Shown in pieces: positions 1-6,120 of a stretch of DNA of 64,000 nucleotides. The stretch is from Glaciecola sp. 33A (GTDB taxonomy: Bacteria > Pseudomonadota > Gammaproteobacteria > Enterobacterales > Alteromonadaceae). The notes beneath the pieces are model-generated. The model saw only the letters and a list, made by a program, of their open reading frames with translations, was not told the DNA's origin and made no database searches. The DNA lies in the NCBI RefSeq assembly GCF_002836745.1, contig NZ_PJAR01000042.1, forward strand, positions 248,001 to 312,000, in the 5' to 3' direction. The position numbers were made by a program, and so were the translations under genes. The first letter of the stretch is position 1. Each line of letters starts with the position of its first letter.

Positions 1-77
1 AGGTTTTTCAGTACCTTTTCGACTCACTTAATATGTAATTAGAAGGTAATGAAGAGCGCGTGTTTTAAATCGTAAAA

Positions 78-1004
78 TTAAAAATTTATAGGCTTAAATA
101 ACTGCAGGACTCTTTTTTTAGATGCTTCATCAATCAATATGTCATTTGCATAATTTTCAAGCACAGCATTGATTGCTTTTAAGTGAGGCATCAAACGTGT
201 TTTGTCTTTTGCTTTCATATTATAGTGGTTTATGGTTCTTAGTAATTTTATTGAAGCACTATTTACACTATTATTTTGTCTCGGAGTCGGATTGTCATGA
301 GGAGTCGCGAGCCCTAATTTCCGTATGACTTCTTGTACCACATCACCTTCATATTTAAACACTGAAATGTTATTTTTACCAAACACTGTTTGGCATTCTG
401 TAACGAAGCCTTGATAATCTAAATGTTGAAAAAACCAGTTAATATTTAACATTTCAGCAAAGGATAAGTCTTTGCCATAACATGGGTTGCCGACAACTTG
501 GGGGTTGCGAATACATTGTTTGTAGTAACTTTCAATAAAACCTAAGGGTTCACGAAACCACACCCAGACTTCAATATCGAAGCGTTTACTCAATTCACCT
601 AAAATATCTTTTGATTGGCTAGGGAAATCCCACCAGTAATTATAAATACCTTCAGATGACAATATAATGGTGTGGGTGTCGCTTTTAACTTGTGAGATTA
701 TATTCCTAAAATTTTCTAGCAAGCTGTCCAAATTTATCGTCACTAAATTCTTCTCAAACCATTGGTGTTTTGGTGCTGCAGTGTTCTGTAATTTATCAAG
801 ATTATGTGGATAAAGGATCCCTTTTCCTCTGAGCTTGCGTTGTTTTTTATTAAGGTAGGTTTGTAAGCTGGTGGTGCCAGTTTTTGGTGTGCCAACATGA
901 ATGATCAGCTTGAGTTTCTGCAGTTTAAGTTGCGCTAGAGATGGCTTAAGTGGCGCTAACAACGCAGTTAATTGTTTAATAAAATGAAGCTTCGATTTTT
1001 CCAT
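78..1004 (-). CDS. Sulfotransferase-like P-loop protein
   Basis: The 308-residue product has a 5'-phosphosulfate-binding P-loop near residues 35-48 (HVGTPKTGTTSLQ), the hallmark of PAPS-dependent sulfotransferases. The family transfers sulfate from PAPS to sugars, lipids or proteins. Downstream, a WFREPLGFIESYYKQ stretch (about residues 150-165) matches the 3'-phosphate-binding region that usually carries an Arg and a Ser. There is no signal peptide or membrane segment, so it is probably cytoplasmic. The acceptor cannot be deduced. No polysaccharide genes are visible nearby, though the gene may belong to a cluster beyond the left edge. The fold call is fairly sure; the substrate is unknown. 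Confidence 0.75.
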   Translation of the reverse strand: MEKSKLHFIKQLTALLAPLKPSLAQLKLQKLKLIIHVGTPKTGTTSLQTYLNKKQRKLRGKGILYPHNLDKLQNTAAPKHQWFEKNLVTINLDSLLENFRNIISQVKSDTHTIILSSEGIYNYWWDFPSQSKDILGELSKRFDIEVWVWFREPLGFIESYYKQCIRNPQVVGNPCYGKDLSFAEMLNINWFFQHLDYQGFVTECQTVFGKNNISVFKYEGDVVQEVIRKLGLATPHDNPTPRQNNSVNSASIKLLRTINHYNMKAKDKTRLMPHLKAINAVLENYANDILIDEASKKRVLQLFKPINF

Positions 1005-1136
1005 CTCGATATATAAAAACCTTTAATTAGGGCGGGTCAAAGAGTGAGCTTATTCTAATCTGAGATATTAATACTAATCTGTAAATGGCCTGACTCACCA
1101 TTTACAGCGGTACTGAGAACCTAAGCGTTGCTGCTC

Positions 1137-1316
1137 TTACTTATTTCCGCAACATTTCTTGTACTTTTTAGCACTGCCGCAGGGGCATACATCGTTACGG
1201 CCGATTTTAGCGCCTTCCCTAATAATCGGCGTTTGTGGCTCGTGGTGATGCTGATGGTTGCAATTTGGACCATGAACATGACCTTCGTCGTCATTTATTT
1301 GTTGTTTGGTTGTCAT
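1137..1316 (-). CDS. Small SEC-C motif metal-binding protein
   Basis: A 59-residue protein. The C-terminus carries a textbook SEC-C zinc motif ([19 protein letters not shown], residues 39-57), as at the C-terminus of SecA and in free-standing SecC-type proteins. The N-terminal half is His-rich ([15 protein letters not shown], residues 13-27) and may bind further metal. The start is ATG with an AGGA ribosome site 7 bases upstream. A longer open frame lies on the opposite strand, but the SEC-C match shows this strand is the coding one. Function is unknown; stand-alone SEC-C proteins are often suspected to be zinc-binding chaperone or ribosome-associated factors. The gene lies about 300 bp left of the transposon-end remnant. 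Confidence 0.85.
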   Translation of the reverse strand: MTTKQQINDDEGHVHGPNCNHQHHHEPQTPIIREGAKIGRNDVCPCGSAKKYKKCCGNK

Positions 1317-1448
1317 ACTTTTTCCTGATTAAATATAAGCTATCTTTTATTTTTGCATAATAACAGATTGGATAAAAATCAAAAATGATTAAGTCAGATA
1401 ATTCCAGATAATGGAGGGTAATCGCAGGGTCGGGTGCCCGCTACCTAG

Positions 1449-1583
1449 TCAAAAACATTCGAAAATAACCCTAAGATTCTTGAAACTTTGTTTTCCGTTC
1501 TTATAGGAAGCGAGGAAGAACCGGAGCTAAAAGATATCATTGAAATATTGTCTTCGAACCTCAGAGAAGTGATCTTCCCCTAA
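1449..1583 (+). pseudogene. Possible 3' gene fragment beside a transposon end
   Basis: After an in-frame stop at 1446-1448 a 44-codon open frame runs to TAA at 1581-1583. Its translation is rich in Glu, Leu and Ile and looks amphipathic (core ELKDIIEILSSNLREVIFP), like the end of a real helical protein. It has no start codon or ribosome site. It lies just inside the right end of the decayed neighbouring element and may be the tail of a lost cargo or transposition gene. This is inference from composition only. The rest of 1317-1610 shows no other gene. Confidence 0.25.
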
Positions 1584-1613
1584 ATCTGTAGACATTTTTT
1601 AACTACAACTTAA

Positions 1614-1661
1614 AATTCCCAATCTATAACTATTATTCCCAATCTATAGTGTCGCTGATCA
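1614..1661. mobile_element. Right-end remnant of a second Tn7/Mu-type element (element A)
   Basis: Positions 1614-1648 are identical over 35 bases to 5394-5428 in the right end of element B, including two copies of the TTCCCAATCTATAA motif. The tip TCGCTGATCA (1652-1661) is the exact reverse complement of the left tip of element B (TGATCAGCGA, 1667-1676). The two tips are separated only by CCAGA. I read this as the right end of an older relative occupying the same target site. Its left end is not visible within 1-1613. Confidence 0.7.
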
Positions 1662-1666
1662 CCAGA
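1662..1666. repeat. Left target-site duplication CCAGA
   Basis: CCAGA here and at 5442-5446 exactly bracket the element whose tips read TGA inward at both ends. A 5-bp duplication is typical of TnsB/MuA-type transposases. Confidence 0.75.
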
Positions 1667-1678
1667 TGATCAGCGATA

Positions 1679-1800
1679 TTATAGATTGGGAATTAATCGC
1701 TCTGGATGCCCTATTCTTTAACTTCGATAATATAATTATAGATTGGGAAAAGTAACCGAAATTCAACTAATTTATTTAAGGCTAATGTTATAGATTGGGA
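1679..1800 (+). repeat. Left-end transposase-binding repeats (three, wide spacing)
   Basis: TTATAGATTGGGA at 1679-1691, 1736-1748 and 1788-1800, all in the same orientation, spacings 57 and 52 bp. Interpreted as TnsB-type binding sites of the left end. The 1801-2011 stretch holds no convincing gene. Confidence 0.7.
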
Positions 1801-2011
1801 GAAACGTTCAAAACAAACCGTACTTTTTATTACCTGTATGTCTCCAGTGGGCAGAAGGAGACATATTACATTTCGTGTATGGGACTGAACAATAGATTAG
1901 CACCAAGCAAACAAATACACCCTCTACGATTACTTAACTTTTGCAAAGCTTTACTTCTCAATATTAATTATGTAATTTGACAAGGGCGGAGTTAAAGGAA
2001 GGGACTAATTA

Positions 2012-2422
2012 ATGAAAAAGGATTGCTCTGAATGCAACTCTCATTCGTTCAAGATTGGAATTTTTAGGACATGTATTTTAAGGAGAGGTTTTTTTAGCGT
2101 TCCTATACAACTAACGTGTCCGAATTGTGGCGCTCATTTCGATGTCAAAGTAAAAACGCCAATCATAGTTAGAGCAACATCCGCTATTGGCTTCTCCATT
2201 TTATTTGCACTTTTAATACTATCTGACGTTCTTTTGCACAATTGGTTAATATTTATCGCCATGTTTGCATTCTCTATCACACACGCCATTCATGAGTCTA
2301 CATACATTTCTCTGGAGCTTTCAGGATTGCGCAGAAAATTAAAAGATAAGGGAGTGAATATCGACACGCAAAAAGCAGCGAATTTACGTAAAGACGACCA
2401 CAGCAGCAATTTACCGTATTAA
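2012..2422 (+). CDS. Zinc-ribbon membrane protein, transposon cargo
   Basis: A 136-residue protein of no recognised family. The N-terminus carries two Cys pairs (CSEC at residues 5-8, CPNC at about 36-39) suggesting one zinc ribbon. Two hydrophobic segments follow (about residues 55-75 and 78-95), then a charged, probably cytoplasmic tail. A strong AAGGAAGG ribosome site precedes the ATG. It lies 59 bp upstream of a pair of membrane-anchored helical proteins on the same strand, so the three probably form one transcription unit inside the transposon. A sensor or scaffold role at the membrane is possible but unsupported. Confidence 0.7.
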   Translation: MKKDCSECNSHSFKIGIFRTCILRRGFFSVPIQLTCPNCGAHFDVKVKTPIIVRATSAIGFSILFALLILSDVLLHNWLIFIAMFAFSITHAIHESTYISLELSGLRRKLKDKGVNIDTQKAANLRKDDHSSNLPY

Positions 2423-2481
2423 CTTTCTGATATAGTTTTCGAATTAAATTAAGGATTAGGGGGCATAATATCCGATTAAAA

Positions 2482-3717
2482 ATGAAAATTGTTGTATTAA
2501 TCACTCTATTCTTTGTGAGTTTTTTTATTAGCTTCTTTAGCTATGAGCCATCACAACCAAGTCATCCTCTAACTCTGCTTGAAGTAAATAATAGCAAACT
2601 TCAACAAGCTAAAAAGCCGTTGAAAAAAACAGAGCAAACTGACGCTGCGGAATTGCTAGATGAATTGAGTCTACAAGAACTCGCTTTATTGGTAGACGGC
2701 AGTTTTTTTGATTTCAATCCATGGCTTTCAGCCAAAGTCAGTAACACCCTAACAAGCTTTGGCTATTTGCAATTGCGAGGTGCCTATGAGCGTTTAAGTA
2801 ATAGTAAAATGGCGGGAAAACACCAGCTCATGAACCTAATCGTATTGAGTATGGCTGCACAGTCAAGTATTGATACGCTTGAATATTTGCTCAAGATACC
2901 TGATGACCGGGTAACATCGCGACACATCTCACAAGTTTTCAAAAACGCAAGTAATCAAAATGCCAGCGACATTGCAGAGTGGATCTTGTCAAAAGATTAC
3001 TATGCAGTAATAGAAAATAAGAATTTTGCTGTTGATGAAGTATTTGCAAAGGTTGCTCAACAATCACCTGAAACAGCGCAAGCCTACTTGCCACGTGCAC
3101 ACATTCATTTAAAACAACACATTATTTCCGGTTTGATAAGTAGTTTCAACGAATACCAGCAATATCAGTCATTGCTTGATTATATATCCATTAATGAACA
3201 TGAAGTATTCAGGAAAATGGTAATGGATAGTATGGCTTCAAAATATCCAGAGCAGACTGCCAACTGGTTAGCCAACAACACAAAGCAAGACTACTCGGAA
3301 TCTGTATATAGAAATATTTTTATGGCTAAAGTACAAAAAGATTTCACAAAAGCAGCCAACTGGTATTTCGAAAACGCTACCGATGATAAGAAAATGGCGA
3401 TTGACACGGTATTCTTTAGTGGCCGAAAAAACTATAGCTCTCAAACAATGTTAGCGTGGGCAAAGAGCTTACCCATTGAACATAGTAATTATGCAATCGG
3501 GAAATTATTGTCATGGCTTGTAGGTGAAGACAATGAGTTCGTAATGGAGCATTACGAAGAGGTTCAAGATAAAAATCAGCGATTTACAATAAGCTCAAAG
3601 TTGTTCAATACCATCCGGCGTGAAGCCCCTGAATTATTAGATGAATTCATTGATAATTCCGAGTTCTCAAAGGAGTGGCGTGAAAGGCATGCCCAATATG
3701 AGGCTGGTGGACTATGA
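2482..3717 (+). CDS. Membrane-anchored helical-repeat protein, paralog 1
   Basis: A 411-residue product with an N-terminal hydrophobic segment (about residues 3-20) acting as signal anchor; the rest is predicted outside the cytoplasmic membrane. The body is almost wholly helical with recurring Trp/Ala repeat units (IAEWILSKDY; ANWLANNTK, about residue 270; AANWYFEN, about residue 295; LAWAKSLP), suggesting an alpha-solenoid scaffold. No catalytic motif is evident. The next gene encodes a paralog: both share WLANNTK followed about 25 residues later by a W-Y-F-x-N block. The stop overlaps the next start by 4 bases (ATGA), implying translational coupling. I do not recognise the family. Confidence 0.75.
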   Translation: MKIVVLITLFFVSFFISFFSYEPSQPSHPLTLLEVNNSKLQQAKKPLKKTEQTDAAELLDELSLQELALLVDGSFFDFNPWLSAKVSNTLTSFGYLQLRGAYERLSNSKMAGKHQLMNLIVLSMAAQSSIDTLEYLLKIPDDRVTSRHISQVFKNASNQNASDIAEWILSKDYYAVIENKNFAVDEVFAKVAQQSPETAQAYLPRAHIHLKQHIISGLISSFNEYQQYQSLLDYISINEHEVFRKMVMDSMASKYPEQTANWLANNTKQDYSESVYRNIFMAKVQKDFTKAANWYFENATDDKKMAIDTVFFSGRKNYSSQTMLAWAKSLPIEHSNYAIGKLLSWLVGEDNEFVMEHYEEVQDKNQRFTISSKLFNTIRREAPELLDEFIDNSEFSKEWRERHAQYEAGGL

Positions 3718-5021
3718 GAAAAACCATCTATGTTGGGCTGTCATTGATAACACTGCTAATCGGTGCATACTTGGGTAATATTTATGCCATATTACATTCA
3801 AAAGGCACCTTAAAAGAGCATAAGGCTAGCGAATTACATATACAGAAAAGCGACTCCCGCATTATTAATAATCCTGCTGACAGACTGGAGCGCAGGGCAG
3901 ATGACTCGCAAGAAACGAATTTACCCGAAAACTTAGTAAGGGCGATATCCAATGATAATTCAACACAACAGGCAATATTGATTTATCAAAGCTTGTCAAA
4001 AATGTCACAACAAGACTTAGTACCATTAATTGCCAGTATAGACAGCTTCGAGAATATTTCTGCGGACGATAAATCGTTAATATTCATTATGCTGTTAGCT
4101 AGAATGGCTGAAATTTCACCTGCGTTTAGTATTGAATTGAGCATTGAGAGCTTGAATACACTAGCATTACCCGTCAACAAGCAAGTTGTTATGAATAGCA
4201 TTTTTACTATCTGGTCAAAAAATGCACCCGCTGAAGTGTTTAAATATATATCAACACAAATACAATATCGCTCAGACTATTTAGCATTGCTTTTTCGACA
4301 TTGGTCAGCCAAAGATTTTCCACAAGCCTTGCTAGCTGCGAAGGAACTGCAAAAAAATTCCGTAGAGGCATTTTATGGCATGGTGAATGGCAGCAACACT
4401 TCGGGCCACTTTAGCCAATTATTACCGATAATTTGGGCTGAACAAGATGAAGAGTTAAAGAAATTGTTCTTTCGAAGGTGGGCTGCGGTTGATGCGATAT
4501 CAGTTGCTGAATGGTTGGCAAACAATACAAAAATTGGCGAAGCAAAAAAGCAGAAAGAGGCAATATTCTCTGCGTTAATAAGACGAGACTTCAACTACGC
4601 CATTGATTGGTATTTTGCCAATACAAACGATAGTTTTTCTAATCCAGAGTTTTCAGGCTCAAACTTCTATGATTTCATTACGCCATCTCAGTATTCACAA
4701 GTTTTTGATTGGTTACTGTTGCAAGACTTAGCAAATTTTAAGACAGGCGTAAATTGGATTAAGAGGATTGAATACAATGTTTCTGTAAATGCTGTTAAAT
4801 ACGATATTGATATCGTTAAGCGCTATCTATCATATCTCATTGATATAAGTAGAAAGTGGGAATTAAGTTTATTTGTGTATAAAGCGTTAGCTAAACAGAA
4901 CGTTAAAAATGCTAAAGCTTTTTTGGAGGAAACGGGTTTAACAAGTGATACAAGGTTCATATCGCAAGTAGAAGCTATTGACCTGCAATTAAACACTCCA
5001 TGCATTGGATATTGTTACTAA
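3714..5021 (+). CDS. Membrane-anchored helical-repeat protein, paralog 2
   Basis: A 435-residue product starting with a hydrophobic anchor (about residues 4-27), then a polar linker (about 30-75) and a long helical body with the repeat signatures of the upstream gene (AEWLANNTK near residue 265, IDWYFANT near 299, FDWLLLQD near 330). The 4-base overlap with the preceding gene and shared architecture indicate a duplicated pair acting together, perhaps as a heteromer on the periplasmic face. The C-terminus ends with two nearby cysteines (CIGYC). There is no enzyme motif and the function is unknown. It is the last gene of the element's cargo. Confidence 0.75.
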   Translation: MRKTIYVGLSLITLLIGAYLGNIYAILHSKGTLKEHKASELHIQKSDSRIINNPADRLERRADDSQETNLPENLVRAISNDNSTQQAILIYQSLSKMSQQDLVPLIASIDSFENISADDKSLIFIMLLARMAEISPAFSIELSIESLNTLALPVNKQVVMNSIFTIWSKNAPAEVFKYISTQIQYRSDYLALLFRHWSAKDFPQALLAAKELQKNSVEAFYGMVNGSNTSGHFSQLLPIIWAEQDEELKKLFFRRWAAVDAISVAEWLANNTKIGEAKKQKEAIFSALIRRDFNYAIDWYFANTNDSFSNPEFSGSNFYDFITPSQYSQVFDWLLLQDLANFKTGVNWIKRIEYNVSVNAVKYDIDIVKRYLSYLIDISRKWELSLFVYKALAKQNVKNAKAFLEETGLTSDTRFISQVEAIDLQLNTPCIGYCY

Positions 5022-5334
5022 TACACGTTGACAATATAGCAATCAGTATAGTTCGAGCTAGGGTACTTGGTATTAAAGTCTGCCAAAAAAAGACTCCATC
5101 AACGACTCTTCTGTAAGCCCTAGTTAGCCCTTAAAATATCGATTCAGCACTATTCTATTATTGTCGGTGAGAGTAAAATTTGATTGGTAGTTTTGGCCCG
5201 CCGCAGCTTATTTTTATAACAAAAACTGCCCAAACAAATATGAACGGGGCATGTCTTCTTTGCAGTTAAGCAGTCCTAATTATCATGAGCCACATTTAAC
5301 CATCATCAGGTTTTCTGAAACCGACCCACAAAAA
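5022..5334. other. Intergenic stretch inside element B
   Basis: Between the last cargo gene and its terminator I see no open frame with a ribosome site, no tns-like fragment and no RNA gene. Confidence 0.5.
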
Positions 5335-5363
5335 AAGCGAACTTAATATAAGCTCGCTTTTAA
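5335..5363 (+). terminator. Terminator of the cargo operon
   Basis: Hairpin with arms AAGCGAACTTA (5335-5345) and TAAGCTCGCTT (5349-5359), one mismatch, followed by a short T run. It ends the three-gene cargo unit before the right-end repeats. Confidence 0.6.
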
Positions 5364-5376
5364 TTAACGCTTCAAA

Positions 5377-5441
5377 TTCCCAATCTATAATAGAATTCCC
5401 AATCTATAACTATTATTCCCAATCTATAATAACGTTTGTCA
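5377..5441 (-). repeat. Right-end transposase-binding repeats (three, tight spacing)
   Basis: TTCCCAATCTATAA at 5377-5390, 5396-5409 and 5416-5429, spacings 19 and 20 bp, in opposite orientation to the left-end copies. The tip continues to TTTGTCA ending at 5441. Tight packing on one side only mirrors the Tn7 right end. Confidence 0.7.
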
Positions 5442-5446
5442 CCAGA
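5442..5446. repeat. Right target-site duplication CCAGA
   Basis: Identical to 1662-1666 and directly abutting the element tip. Confidence 0.75.
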
Positions 5447-5765
5447 ACTCCATTAAAAATGGGGGGATTACCTAGGGACAGGAGCAAATCACATTTCAAT
5501 TTCCATCAACATCATTGTTAAATGCTGGTGGAGAATCTGAGCATATCCAATCTCTAGGTTTCAGAAACTACTAATTTCACTGAATATACAAATCGACGGG
5601 ATAAAATAAAAAATTGCAAAATTCCCAGCTAAATTGCTAATTTTGATCAGAACAATAATGCGAATTTAAGCTAAATGTATGAAAAAATTAAAATTCCCAC
5701 AGTTTGCTAATTTCCCAAGTTAAAAAGAAATGATCAAAAATATTCCGTTTTCCCTAAAATCAAGG
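5447..5765. other. Right flank of element B; possible gene tail
   Basis: A 32-codon open frame (5476-5571, stop TAA 5572-5574) lacks a start and ends with a plausible protein tail (LNAGGESEHIQSLGFRNY). It could be the 3' remnant of the gene interrupted by the insertions, but it is short. Further on, AAATTCCCA/CTAATTT-type blocks near 5618-5720 repeat imperfectly in AT-rich DNA; I assign them no role. Confidence 0.25.
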
Positions 5766-5790
5766 TTGACATATAGACGTCTATACGGCA
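5766..5790 (+). promoter_or_regulatory. thr promoter with MetJ-type operator
   Basis: A perfect 14-bp palindrome TATAGACGTCTATA (5772-5785) contains AGACGTCT, the 8-bp MetJ met-box. Flanking 8-mers (5767-5774 and 5783-5790) each match the box at 5 of 8 positions, so it resembles a tandem array. It sits directly after a -35-like TTGACA (5766-5771), in the spacer before a weak -10 (about 5789-5794), a position suited to repression. A matching operator lies upstream of metK. Confidence 0.65.
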
Positions 5791-5857
5791 AATTGAGCGC
5801 ATAAAATAAGAATAAAACTAACGACAAAAAAGTTAAACTGAGAGGGTTGAACTACGC

Positions 5858-6028
5858 ATGGTTAACATTGCACGAAAAAACGTCAATATAACTAGCCATG
5901 CCAGTGATAAATTACCTCGCGCAGCCTATAGTGCTGTGAGTCATTTTGTAGCAATTATCATCACCACAAGCATGATGCAAACAATGACCAGTATGATGAT
6001 TACCATGCCATTAAGGGGCAGTCGTTAG
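5858..6028 (+). CDS. thrL: thr operon leader peptide
   Basis: A 56-residue open frame with ATG preceded by a GAGAGGGT ribosome site. Residues 33-50 contain four Ile, five Thr and six Met among 18 residues (IIITTSMM, then QTMTSMMITM). It is followed 25 bases later by a terminator-like hairpin and then thrA. This is the arrangement of an amino-acid attenuator, where ribosome stalling at scarce-aminoacyl-tRNA codons controls read-through. Thr and Ile codons are expected from other gammaproteobacterial thr leaders; the Met run is unusual and fits the MetJ-type operator upstream. The peptide is longer than the 21-residue E. coli ThrL. Confidence 0.75.
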   Translation: MVNIARKNVNITSHASDKLPRAAYSAVSHFVAIIITTSMMQTMTSMMITMPLRGSR

Positions 6029-6053
6029 CTTTTGCGTATTAAGCAGTTAACGA

Positions 6054-6078
6054 AAGCCCGCCAAAAGCGGGTTTTTTT
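6054..6078 (+). terminator. thr attenuator terminator
   Basis: GC-rich stem AGCCCGC / GCGGGTT (about 6055-6061 and 6067-6073) with loop CAAAA, followed by seven T. It lies between the leader stop and the thrA ribosome site, so it acts as an attenuator rather than an operon end. Confidence 0.8.
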
Positions 6079-6120
6079 GTATGTGGCAAATATAAGCTCA
6101 TTTAAGTAAAGGAGAGATAC

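Larger units (their letters stand above)
1667..5441. mobile_element. Non-autonomous Tn7/Mu-type element (element B), 3,775 bp
   Basis: The first 29 bases and the reverse complement of the last 29 agree at 24 positions, both starting TGA and sharing TATTATAGATTGGGAAT. The motif TTATAGATTGGGA occurs three times at each end pointing inward. On the left the copies are widely spaced (1679, 1736, 1788); on the right they are about 20 bp apart (5377, 5396, 5416). Asymmetric ends of this kind are the Tn7 pattern of TnsB sites, and the 5-bp duplication CCAGA fits the same transposase class. The tips are TGA...TCA rather than the TGT...ACA of Tn7, so the exact family is uncertain. No tns, tni or mu gene lies inside; the only cargo is three genes at 2012-5021. 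It must rely on a transposase encoded elsewhere. Confidence 0.7.

Noticed and set aside
1128-1328. 66-codon plus-strand frame with hydrophobic product
   Set aside because: It is the complement of the SEC-C gene; the opposite strand has a precise zinc motif and ribosome site.
1616-1800. Repeated TTCCCAATCTATAA units read as a CRISPR-like array
   Set aside because: Copies are in both orientations with irregular spacing, and match transposon ends with a target duplication instead.
1795-1980. 61-codon frame at the left end of the element
   Set aside because: It starts inside a transposon-end repeat, lacks a ribosome site and has no protein-like features.
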